The notes under the pieces were generated by a model. The model searched no databases. It was not told the origin of the DNA and worked only from the letters and a program-made list of their open reading frames with translations. The position numbers and the translations under genes were made by a program. From Paragonimus westermani (lineage: Eukaryota > Platyhelminthes > Trematoda > Plagiorchiida > Troglotrematidae), in NCBI GenBank assembly GCA_008508345.1, contig QNGE01000293.1, positions 224,856 to 288,855 on the forward strand: 64,000 nt of DNA. The letters run 5' to 3'. The first letter of the stretch is position 1. Each line of letters begins with the position of its first letter. Positions 22,309-31,932 of the stretch are shown in pieces.

Positions 22309-22324
22309 ATCTGTCCATCTGTAG

Positions 22325-22450
22325 TGCACTAATCTCACTTGTATTCCTGAGTTTTAAGCCGTCAGCTTGAAGACGAGAGCTGTTGGAAATGTTATGCGGA
22401 GCAGGAAATATTATCTGGAATATCGACTCACGACGCGACTGTCAAATAAC
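22325..22450. other. Short spacer, nothing recognised
   Basis: Spacer between the solo LTR and the unrecognised open frame. Confidence 0.3.
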
Positions 22451-22451
22451 T

Positions 22452-22853
22452 TTAAGTGGTTGTGATTTCCGGCTGAGCTGACGAGTATCGCCAACTATAA
22501 GTTTGCTTCATGTGGTAAACGGGTGTGTATCGGATCATTTGGAAAAGAGCTATCTCTCTCTTATTCGGTTGATCGTCGTCTCCTAGTCGTACGCTGGCCT
22601 GAAAATCTTCCAAAATCCTTAGCTCCTCCTCAAAGTAATCAGAGAAACAACCAAGAATTTCCTTCAGCCGGGGGTTGCCGTACGTCGTTTCTACAGTATC
22701 CAAAACTTCGCACAAAATGAGGTTGGTTAATGAAGTGTTCCAAAAGTAAAAACCGAGAGCTTCGTGAGCACTGTGTTCAATCTGCATGTTTTCTGGTGTG
22801 TTATCATGGTTAACGTTACGGTGGTCTACAATGATTTTGTTCACATCAGTCAA
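22452..22853 (-). CDS. Unrecognised 133-codon open frame, possible exon
   Basis: I do not recognise this protein. Its composition is ordinary for a globular, helical protein: acidic and hydrophobic, with a segment TYGNPRLKEILGCFSDYFEE, and not the Arg/Ser/Pro-rich look of a chance frame. It starts with an ATG and ends at a stop. It overlaps no repeat I found. It could be a terminal exon of an unknown gene, a decayed element protein, or chance. Confidence 0.25.
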   Translation of the reverse strand: MTDVNKIIVDHRNVNHDNTPENMQIEHSAHEALGFYFWNTSLTNLILCEVLDTVETTYGNPRLKEILGCFSDYFEEELRILEDFQASVRLGDDDQPNKREIALFQMIRYTPVYHMKQTYSWRYSSAQPEITTT

Positions 22854-22859
22854 GATATT

Positions 22860-24010
22860 GGCGTTTGTTCGCTAACAATCTAAGATCTATTAGTTGACAG
22901 AAGACGGGGAATATATTCAATATCTGATAGCTGGCTGACTGATTGGTGACCTTCCAGTGTCCGATAACAGCGCCGGCAGATCAGAGCTGAAGCAACCCCA
23001 AACACCATATCAACACATTCTGCCTCGAAATAACCAGTATTACTTTGGGCTGGCGACTAAACTCCTTTGACAAGGTCCTAAAGGCTCTCAAGTTGAACAT
23101 GTGCTTCTGCTTTTCTGCCGTACTTCGGCAGCATCTCGTGTTTCGATGTCAGTGCGCAAACTTTTAACCGGACTCTGGTAAGTTTAATGTTTGCCAAATT
23201 CGTAACGCCGTTACCACAATCATAGTTAATCTTGAGCTCTGATTGTACGTACTGCCCCTCGGAAAAAAACTTACACGCCATGCGAATAACCCAAGGTCAA
23301 ATGCCTCAGAACCCCAGCGAAGTTTTGTTCGATCCTGCTGTATCCCGTAATTTCGAAAGGCAGTTCGTGAAGTTGCTCGTGCATTGCAACGAATGGGACT
23401 AGGCGATTGGGTTATCATGAATTTAGAAGCCAGTTACCGTTAAGCAGCAGCATTATGCTGTGGCAAGGGTGACCGGTTGTGCGGTAGTAAGTGAAAGCGA
23501 CGACAAACGACCACACCTGTGCAGTTGGCCCGTAGAAAATCCCTCTTCCACATACAGGCATAGGCACGCTAAAGCTTGCCTGGGGAACAAAGAAGGTCAC
23601 ATGACCCAATCACGTCGGATACAAACAGGGGCAAGCTTACGGGCGCATTGGCGTGCTAAGAATGGTGAATCATGCGAACAGGCCCCGCCGCGCAGACAAC
23701 GGTACGTTGCCAGCATGTGCACACCTAACAGGACGGCCAATCTCAATGGGGTTCAAGTACCAGACAGGTGAGCATGCAGATGGTGTAACTGACATCACAA
23801 GCCACCTAAAGATCTGAGGTAGCCTCTTCTTTATGAGTGAGGTGACAGGGGGAACGATTGGATTGAATACAATCGTTATGATGTCCACCACTACCACAGC
23901 GACGTTAGACAATCGAGTGCCTGTGACAATCGAACTAGTAGGACTAATAACAGGTAATGCTCTAATTCGAACCCAGCGCTAGCCACGACGCAGTAAAAGT
24001 AAAACAACAG
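22860..24010. other. No recognised feature
   Basis: Short overlapping frames on both strands with no recognisable domain. The block 23460-23780 is relatively GC-rich. Confidence 0.35.
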
Positions 24011-24019
24011 AGGTTGTGA

Positions 24020-24230
24020 ATACGCTTACAACTTCACTGTATTTCGGTATTCAAACAATCCTATATGGAATACGAAGTAGACAGGTACGAATCACCATGC
24101 CTTCTGCTCCGGCTTGAGTCGCGGAAGACTGGCCAGATTGACAGTTGTCAGGTCAGTGACAGGAAAGTAGGCAGGATCCACCTGATGGTGTGAAGTCGTC
24201 TTGTTGCAACCGATGGACTTGTGTCTAGAC
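24020..24230 (-). repeat. Interspersed repeat R1, copy 3 (inverted)
   Basis: Reverse complement of 19190-19410, with conserved words such as CGCGGAAGACTGGCCAGATT and GACAGTTGTCAGGTCAGTGA. Confidence 0.7.
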
Positions 24231-25005
24231 GTGCTGTTGTTCGGGGACTGTTAGTTCACAACCTGTGATCACCACAACATTCCACCCTCAAGATAGCCTA
24301 GTCTAGTTGGCTTGCCATTCAAAAAATTCCTGGAGTTGATCTAAAAGCTTTTGAGTTGGCTTAGTCAATTGCCTCATTCGCCGATCATGTTGGATGACTG
24401 TCATTTTGCGTTTCAGTTACAGTGGTGTTTTTCATTATGGTCCTGATGTGGATCTGGCTCAAATGATGTCGATATACGGTGACAGTTGAGATCCATGTTG
24501 TTGACAACTGATTGGTAGGGCTGCCGGTTAATAGTTCTACCGGCATGACGAATATCGTTGCCTCGGAAACCTATAACGTTACTGGAGTCAGCGTAATGTG
24601 CAGGTGGTTTCAGTCATGGAAACCTCATAGAAGTCGCCGGAACCTATTTGGTAAGAGCAGGTGTGCAACTGGGACCAGTGGGATTCACAATATAAATAGC
24701 GACAACATTAGCTATAGTCGGCGCGCGGAAACACCTTCTCATGGTGCCGGTTGAGCAGTCTCGGTGCAAACCTGGAGTGGGTTAGCGTACCCCAACTACA
24801 AACTGGGCCGACCGCACTATTTGGTTACGATCGATCGCAAAAGTGAAAACTCCGCCAGCTCCCCTGTACTGGCATCCACCAGCACACAGGAAAGGCGAGC
24901 GGAATATTTCTATACAGAATGAAACCAGATGTGTAAATCTAATGCTGGTTTGGCGGCACATGTTTGTATGCGTCAACAACAGAAAGGATTAGAGCAGAAA
25001 GTAGA

Positions 25006-25035
25006 CGCCCAACCTCGCCCAACCTCGCCCAACCT
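25006..25035. repeat. Three tandem copies of a 10-base unit
   Basis: CGCCCAACCT occurs three times in a row with no mismatch. It is a small tandem repeat of no evident function. Confidence 0.9.
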
Positions 25036-25139
25036 TTTACTACGTGGAAGGTGAACGCAAAATTTCGACCAATATTGGTCTCAGTCAACACAGGAGTCAG
25101 ACACACTCTATCGAGTGCAACCGGGAGATACCTAAATGA

Positions 25140-25592
25140 ATGACAACAACTAGGGTTGACTGGTTTACGCAGGAATCCGATTTTCCACTAGGATATGTCG
25201 ACGAACTAACTCGGTTGTCTCCCACTCGACGTGAGCTCCATCACCAGATTCCGTCGAATTTCCCAGGTCTTTTACTCAAGAGTGTCCGGAGGCTTTTATA
25301 CGCATTGAATAGGCGCAAAAACTCTGCTGATACTGCCAACGCAACCACCGTTGCTACCGGCAGACGTACTGTTGGATGTGGGGTCCTAAACAGCAGGACA
25401 CATTGGGTGGTTTCCCCACCTTGTTCTAGCGGTGATAAACCAACCCTAGTCTATCGGCGAGGCCTCCGTACACAGCAACGAACTGTTAACAGTCACCTAT
25501 GGTCTCCATGCCGACACCTTCGTCATAGTGCAGGCATTAGAACTTTCCTTAATTTTAGCGAGTGGCCACTGGATGACGTGCTTTTGCTGTAG
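25140..25592 (+). CDS. Unrecognised 150-codon open frame
   Basis: It has an ATG start and a stop, and is rich in Arg, Ser and Thr. It has no domain, signal peptide or membrane segment I can name. An LTR relic lies 150 bases downstream on the same strand, so it may be element debris. A chance frame is quite possible. Confidence 0.15.
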   Translation: MTTTRVDWFTQESDFPLGYVDELTRLSPTRRELHHQIPSNFPGLLLKSVRRLLYALNRRKNSADTANATTVATGRRTVGCGVLNSRTHWVVSPPCSSGDKPTLVYRRGLRTQQRTVNSHLWSPCRHLRHSAGIRTFLNFSEWPLDDVLLL

Positions 25593-25744
25593 CCAGAAAC
25601 ATCAACACCAGAAAGCACATATGGAAAGCCAGCTGTGCAGCCATACAAATAGCGTATCAACAGCAGAGGAAACATGCAGCGATTGCACTATATGGCTTAC
25701 GCTACTACTCGGTAGTCAGACAAGAGCATGTATTTGGGATACTG

Positions 25745-25970
25745 AATCGAGGGGGGAAATACAGAAAGAAACATTGGTGTGCACTTTGGTATGAAATGGT
25801 TTTCGTTCCATACATGAAGTCGGCAGTGGCAACCGTGACATGCGTGACGTCGTTGGATCAATGTTATATGCAAATGAGTGGTTGCTTGTTGTGATGTTGA
25901 TGCATATGCTGCGTGTGTTTATTTTCCCCATAAACAATCATCGTGTCATCCGCGTTCTCAGCTCAAAACA
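25745..25970 (+). repeat. Decayed LTR relic of gypsy family 1
   Basis: It follows the order of the LTR at 58172-58493 from its middle: ATGAAATGGTTTTCGTTCCA, then TATATGCAAATGAGTGG, then ATAAAC near CCGCGTTCTCAGC, ending CTCAAAACA at 25970. The last part matches the LTR at 4158-4467 (CATCCGCGTTCTTGGCACACA in parts). Strongly diverged. Confidence 0.5.
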
Positions 25971-26009
25971 GCAGGTTAGTATTTTCTCCCGGAAACTGAG
26001 GGATTATCT

Positions 26010-26505
26010 ACAAGACGAACCCTTGTCTTCCTAATAACTCCAATGAGTTCTGGTATGAGATAGTATCGGCTCATCCACACACTGGTGAGATACCATCTTA
26101 ATCCCACAGGACTGTGGCCAGCGGTTTGGTCCACGCTGACTAACGGATCCTCGTAGGGGGGAATCAGACCAACCTCCTGCAGATGCTTGTTTGCAGTTGC
26201 AGTCAGTGCTGTGCTGTTATCGTGATTGAAGATCAGTACTGGAAAAACCTAACTTATTGTCAGTTGTGATGCCCTTGAACACAACAGAATGGCTGTTGCT
26301 GAGGCATATATTCAGTTTAGCCAATACGCTATCTACTCACTGAGCGTCTCCGATAGGGTGATCTATCTAAATATCCCGTTCATCTTGAAATGTAAAACAT
26401 TCACCGATTACCGACTGCCAGTTCTTACGATAATGGATGAAATTACCGAAGTGCTTCTGAAACCACTTCAGCACTCACACAACACTTCATTTATAAGATG
26501 AATCA
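26010..26505. other. No recognised feature
   Basis: A 70-codon plus frame at 26289-26501 has no recognisable domain. Confidence 0.35.
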
Positions 26506-26513
26506 CTTACTAG

Positions 26514-26834
26514 TGTTGCGAGCCGAGAAGGCAGATGACACAGAGGTGCTTTATTGGAGAAACCAACACACTACTTAAGCGTCTGAGCACGACTAGAAAC
26601 GGAAACACTCATTTGCACACCATACTCTTCTGAAGATACTCCAGTCGCTTCAGACACCATGTATCAGTTCCGTCGTGTAGCGAAAGCCATTATATGTCAT
26701 TCTGCCCTCCAACGATCCATCCCGTATCTCTGCCGTATTTATCACGCGATTATCTCGATCTGCGATCCTCCCGATCCATTCTGCTACTGAATAGTGGTGT
26801 GAGTAGTATGGTGCGACCGTATCTCCTCACTACA
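26514..26834 (-). repeat. Solo LTR, gypsy family 1, with CTAG target duplication
   Basis: Minus-strand unit of 321 bases from TGTAGTGAGGAG (26834) to CTCGCAACA (26514), flanked on both sides by CTAG (26510-26513 and 26835-26838). It is nearly the same sequence as 58172-58493 on the other strand; I count about 20 differences by eye. An AATAAA lies near its end, in TTTCTCCAATAAAG on the minus strand. No internal element sequence lies next to it, so it is a solo LTR left by recombination. Confidence 0.88.
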
Positions 26835-27098
26835 CTAGGTGTGAGCCAAGCCAATCGCAGTACTGTTTTATCTGTACTGAGTCACTTATTCTCACTACCG
26901 TTGTTATTGTCAGTAAGGCTTGTCGCCGATGGGGCTCGAATACAATACACTCAAAACTATGACCTGTACAGTTAATCAGTTTAATGGTAACTCAATCTTC
27001 CAAAATACACGTCAGTTACTTACATTCACACCTCAGTTGGCCAAGGCGGTTTGGATATTCCGAAATCATTTACGATCATTCCCATTTCGTGCAAATTA

Positions 27099-27420
27099 CG
27101 AGTGAATGATTTGTTGTCCAGTCAGTGTCTGCTCCCGAGGAAAGTGGCTGAAGATGATTCGTTTGGCCCCATCACGGGGGACGTTAACCTCCAGGCACGC
27201 GTTCACAGTATGGCGATGACATACAAGGAAGAAGCCCACGCGGCGTTGATGGATATCCTCTACAATACGCTGGACGGCTGTGGACTTCAAGAAGTGTCCC
27301 GCTCTCCATTTCGTTAGCTGCCTTAATAATCTCGAACTTTCCCCGGGATCGCTCAGTTCTCTGTCGTGACGATTGGGGTCATTCAGAAAATCCTGTTCAA
27401 ATTCTTCAGTCGTAGTGAAT
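27099..27420 (-). CDS. Unrecognised 107-codon open frame without a proper start
   Basis: The minus frame opens right after a TGA near 27422 and ends at the TAA near 27099. It encodes a charged, ordinary-looking protein with stretches such as EEFEQDFLNDPNRHDRELSD and QRIVEDIHQRRVGFFLVCHR. There is no ATG at the front, so it could be an internal exon or element debris. I do not recognise it. Confidence 0.2.
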
Positions 27421-27682
27421 CACATAAGACGTGCGTTGTACTTGACATAGCAGCGTGGCCGAAGACGTAGCGAAAACGTTACGCACTCCAGACCATACAG
27501 CACGGTTTTTTGGAATCATGCTTACTACTCATCGGCAGGGGCTGTTCACTTTTTCAGTAGCTGATTTTGGCATATTGATCATTCTCTTCCCTCTTCAAAA
27601 TCGATGAAATATTTATGTAGTGAAACTGGTGTTGACTGTTGTCCCTTTTCTGACAGATGTTTCACTCGTTTAAAAATACCCA

Positions 27683-27994
27683 TTGAAGTCATGTGAACGA
27701 CTGAGTAGCCAACAAGACTTGTTTTCTGTGTTTGATCAACAGACTAACTGCAACACAATAAATATGAAAATAGTGACCAGAGTGAGTCAGAAAAACGGTC
27801 AACACAGATTATGGATGGCGTGGTTGTTATCAATTACACACTTAGTACTGCAAATCGTGGGCTTGGCTGACTGTGGACACAAGAATGCAACAGCTCCGAT
27901 CGATTGTGATGAGCATTCTACTTTTATGAAGATAAAGTTAACCTCACCATTACGTTTCACTATAAAACTTACATGCGTTTTCAGTGAACGATGT
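27683..27994 (+). CDS. Unrecognised frame with a signal-like hydrophobic segment
   Basis: The frame of 104 codons contains a second start at residue 28 and then a basic stretch followed by a hydrophobic run (MAWLLSITHLVLQIVGLADC) that resembles a signal peptide or anchor. A short Cys-containing part with one NAT sequon follows. It could be a first exon of a secreted protein or a chance frame. No splice donor could be assigned. Confidence 0.15.
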
Positions 27995-29470
27995 TAAAAA
28001 TTCGGCCCCTGCGTTCTTGTTTGTAGTGAACACCCAATCATTCATCATCATCATTACAACAGCCATGTGACCCGAGCTGCCGATCACCTCAACAGCGGCG
28101 TGGAATATTCTAGAAAGGGAGACGTTGCTGAAAATTCTATGGAGTAATAATAATGGCAATAATAGTAATAGTAGTAAGACTAGACGGAAAAACTAGAAAT
28201 GGTGTGGATGCAGATTGGCAATGGACTGCGGCACACTGCCATCTAAGACAGCGTCTGTAACCATCACTTTGGGCGATCATGAAGATCCCAACCAGGAAAA
28301 CGACATCTACCCATTCTGCTGAGTGGAGCAGACTGAGTCTTCGTATTTCATCATCACGTACTGGTTTGACCACGACGAGGTTCCACCTAACTGTTGGTGA
28401 TCTCAGTCTATAACATCTAGTACGGTGAGCGCTTAGCTGGTACTCGGAGTACGTAACCCAACCACTGTAGGCAATGTAACGTGACTTGTTGACCAGCTGA
28501 TCGCGCATCCAGAGCGTTCCGGAATACGCGCAGGTGAAAGACGATATTACACAGTCCACGTAGTGTGGACTAATTGGTGCAGACAACGACAGTCAAACAG
28601 AACAAGTCTGCTGACATCCTGTTTGCGAGAAGGCCACACTCCTCAACCATAGATTAAAACAGAACGTACGTACATTCTCTACACCCTTTCTTTTACCAAC
28701 AGCCGGAAGTCATTTCGACGTCACAGATGGCGCACGCTGACAAGGGTAACTCAAACCTTTGCCATCCTTGCTGATATCATTAGCGGTGATACGGGCTGAC
28801 GAGATAATGCTACCCAAGTATGTAAAACTGTTCACAATCCCAAATGGATTACCTGCAATAAAGAGGGTAGGGACGGAAATGTCCAAGTCTTGGAGAAGCG
28901 CTTTGCATTTTGAAGGTGCGAAGAGCATTCTACACCAACAAGTCCGGTCACTCACCATATTCAACATGGTCTGCATGTATTCGGCAGAGGGGCTAGGCAA
29001 GAAAATGTCAGCCAAATACTCCGGATCAGCCAATCGAGTACCAGGAAGAAACTCAACACCAAACTTACCGGAATCTTAAACGCACTTCCCAGAACGCTGT
29101 CCTTGACAAGACTGAACAATGAAGAGATCAGACACCTTTAACGAACACCACTAGAAGTGATGAACGACCGAGATGGTTGTCCATAAACTCCCATCCTGTT
29201 GGCAGAGTAAGCATATAATGATTTCAACAGATTTACGTATTTACCAGGTACTCGTCTGCGAAGAAGACAGTTCCAGAGAATGTTACAAGCAACCGGATGG
29301 AAAGCAACCTTTAAGTTTAAAATTGCCCACGACGGTCAGCACCCCATAAAAGTGCTAACTTTCTAAGATCCACAATGCAACCTTTTCCGGTAAAAAATTT
29401 GAACAAATAAGTCAGAAACATTTTCGCACAATATACCTCTCGAGCACATTGTGCGGAAAACTGTTTCTGA

Positions 29471-29528
29471 TTTTCAAGTTGACCATCACTCACATTTGAT
29501 CGCAGCCATCGCATTCAGATAGACTTTC
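29471..29528 (-). repeat. S1 repeat, short minus tail fragment
   Basis: TTTTCAAGTTGACCATCACT followed by CACATTTGATCGCAGCC is the reverse complement of the tail of the S1 copy that starts 40 bases later, so the two form a small inverted pair inside the LINE. Confidence 0.65.
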
Positions 29529-29566
29529 CTCGCAGGTTTAATGAGATCAGTGATCTCGACCTGTCT

Positions 29567-29936
29567 CGGAAGTCCTAATCGCGGGGTTATCGATTGGAGT
29601 TAACAGGCAGTAACTGTCTCCTCTCGAGACGATCGGGCAACCTGATCATTGCTCACAAGCGAGAGTGGTTGAGCGTTCAGATTTGATAATCCGGTCGTGC
29701 CTAATGTGAGGTCAATGGCGCAGTGGTCAACACGGTTGCCTCACAATTGGAATGGCCGGAGTTCAAATCCCGGCCATGGCAAGCATATGCACTATTGACG
29801 AGCTCTAATGAGAGCGAAACTCGAGTCTAGTGCTTCTTTTCGAAAGAGGCTGGCTGGAAAGTCTGTCTGAATCCGAAGGCTACGATCAAATGTGAGTGCT
29901 GGTCAACTTGAAAATAAACCAAATCCCCGACTACTC
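29567..29936 (+). repeat. tRNA-related SINE-like repeat S1, best copy
   Basis: The unit is about 370 bases. It starts with TAATCGCGGGGTTATCGATT. In the middle is a tRNA-like block with A box TGGCGCAGTGG and B box GAGTTCAAATCCC within a good T-arm (GGCCGG...CCGGCC). The tail ends GAAAATAAACCAAATCCCCG. It is inserted in the LINE RT. Related copies are at 9.3-10.2, 42.7-43.1 and 49.7 kb. Confidence 0.75.
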
Positions 29937-31031
29937 ATCAGTGTTTCTGACTTCTTTGTTCTAAGTCCGTAGCAAAGTAAACATTTGATTGAGACACCCT
30001 CGACCGAGTCGGAAGCTTGCCTCATCTTCGCGTATTTGACTTCCTCTGGGCTCAACGAACCGACGTGAAGTGAGATCGGTCAGTAATTTGGACGCAACAG
30101 ATATCGGACTGACAAGTCTAGGTTCTTCACATAGACTTTGGGTTGCTTTTTGGAAGCTGCCAATGAACACCAGTCACAAGGTACCTCTTCAGTTTCTAAA
30201 ATCGTTCAGAGGAGTTTAGTCAGTTCTAATATCACCCTCTCCCCATCATCATTGAAAAGAGGAGAGAGGAGATATGGTCCACGAGCCTTGTTACGCTTGA
30301 ATAACTTAATCTTTAGAGCCATTTCTGTTTCTGACGAAGGGGCCTCTGAAACGCAACAACTGGCCATTTGGGTCACGTCGCCCACATGGTCTGATTAAGA
30401 CCAGCAGAACTGCTTCTCAAGTAGTTCAGCCCACCTGTTAAGTCGGCGTGATTGGCTGGTGATTAGTGTACCATCTTTCACAAATATGGTCTCACTCATA
30501 CCTACTCGACGGTCAGTACAACCACGAATCAGGGAAAATAGCTTTCTTCTATTCCCAGATAGAAAGGCTCCTTTGACTGTTGAACAAACTAGTGCATGCG
30601 TTCATTACACAAGCTTTCGGTCAGCTTACATTTGAGTCTCCCGCGATCATCTTATTCAGATTCATTTGGAATCCAGCAGCACTTGTTCACAAAGTTTGAC
30701 GACGTGAGAGAAATCCTTGTCTGTCATAACTGCACAGCACCTTCGGAACACACCTCCTCACAGTAAGTCTTTATAGCCACTGTGATTTGTTTCCAGTGTT
30801 CGCTAGGTTCTCTCACCTGGCTCTAACTGTGCAATTTGCTTACCAGAGATTTCCGGTAAGGGTTCTTTACACCCTACTCACTCAAATGTCAGTCAAGTAT
30901 TTAAAACTCACGAGTGTGTGACCTTTGGACGGATGACCGAACAAAACGGGCACTCACAACATGGTCCGAGTCCAGGTGGTAGCTCCAAAATCCACGACAC
31001 ATTTCAACAAAGTGGTGTCACCTGTAACTGA

Positions 31032-31598
31032 CTACCGTACTGCTGAGCTATGTCCGCGGCTGAGAAGCGCATGCAGGCTTCCTTGAAACATGGTACTTCT
31101 TTTCTGTTTAGAATGCGGTGCTCGAAATATAGAGACCGTAAGGTAGGTACAGCTACAACCGTCTTTTATCACTGTCAGTTTGTTGTGTCCAAATACCACA
31201 CATACCAGCCACTTATCCTCTGCAGAAGGACGACCAAGATGACCATTCAAATCAACTGCTAGTATGTCTAATTGTTTTGTCTGCCTCAGAAGGTGAACGA
31301 GGACGTCGTGGAACACAAATCTGGCAGCATTCGGGCAACTGTCCGTTGGAACATACGTCGACGTAATGAATAAACAACGCTTTATTCGTTTACAATGACA
31401 GACCTTAACCAATGTATTGAGTCTGATGGTGCATAAACGACTGTTCACCAAGATCCAATCGAGTAAACGTTGGTCTGGTCTGGAACTCAATGTGATTCCC
31501 ATTCCAGCTTGACCATGAGGTACAGCTTTGGAGTCACCTGAGACCCTGAGGGAGAAGGATTTGGATCGACCGTTCTCTAGAAATGAGCTTAAGTGCAC
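31032..31598 (-). pseudogene. LINE AP-endonuclease domain
   Basis: A 188-codon open frame. It contains the exonuclease-endonuclease-phosphatase core: RCLFITSTYVPTDSCPNAAR (the usual VxSAYAPT segment), then LDILAVDLNGHLGRPSAEDK, which is the GDFNAHxG motif with Gly and Phe changed (VDLN), then the LTVIKDGC and LTVSIFRAPHSKQKRSTMF region (normally L-x-NTxF...TW). The final SDH catalytic motif is not visible. Nuclease activity is unlikely given the changes. Confidence 0.8.
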
Positions 31599-31622
31599 AC
31601 CGGCGCTAGAATCGTAAACTCA

Positions 31623-31850
31623 TGTCACATATGCAGGGCCTAACCAATTGCTTTATTTAGCCGCTCTTTGATTGGCCCTGACTGACGATGACAACCTATT
31701 TGCGTCGCATTTTGTTAGCTACACTTCCAGGCCATTTGGGCTGCCTGTTCATGTCATTAAGTCAATAAGACTTTAAAAGTGCTGCAGACAACCTAAACTT
31801 GAGAACATTCTATCTAAACACTCTGGTGTGTTTGAGAATAATTTTGGCGA
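31623..31850 (+). repeat. 5' LTR of gypsy family 3
   Basis: It shares with 34062-34225 the start TGTYACATATGCA, a CTCTKATTGGC word and a CAATAAGAC word (poly(A) signal region). The inner boundary is approximate; a TTTTGGCGACCCAAGTGG just after it may be the primer-binding region. Confidence 0.68.
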
Positions 31851-31932
31851 CCCAAGTGGATTCCAAGCCAACATTAAACTGACTACCAGTTTCCAACCTC
31901 GTTTATTCATAGTGCGAACCCCGTCCCATTCC

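Larger units (their letters stand above)
28710..30170 (-). pseudogene. LINE reverse transcriptase, interrupted
   Basis: The fingers region (30170-29961) has PISVASKLLTDLTSRR and FRLGRGCLNQMFTLLRT, the canonical GFRxGRGCxDQxFTLR motif. After the repeat insertion the palm resumes near 29322 (CLLRRRVPGKYVNLLKSLY), then SRSFITSSGVR with a stop where RQGCPLSP should continue. It goes on with FGVEFLPGTRLADPEYLADI, where the catalytic YADD reads YLAD, then LFAPSKCKALLQDLDISVPT and FTYLGSIISS. The active site is lost and the frame is broken. Confidence 0.85.
28145..31598 (-). mobile_element. LINE (AP-endonuclease type), 5' truncated and split by SINE-like repeats
   Basis: In minus-strand order: AP endonuclease domain (31598-31032), linker with a DGTLITSQSRRLNRWAELL block (about 30480-30400), RT fingers (30170-29961), interruption by S1 repeats (29936-29471), RT palm (29322-28710), C-terminal region with an LQWLGYVLR box near 28460 and an RFPGWDL box near 28300, and a TAA/TAG-rich 3' tail (28145-28185). 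This is the layout of a non-LTR element with one ORF for endonuclease and RT. It has many frameshifts and stops. I do not assign a clade firmly; CR1- or RTE-like are the candidates. Confidence 0.85.

Noticed and set aside
25006..25035. Short direct repeats as a possible CRISPR or regulatory array
   Set aside because: Only three abutting 10-base units without spacers; nothing else in the window suggests a prokaryotic origin.
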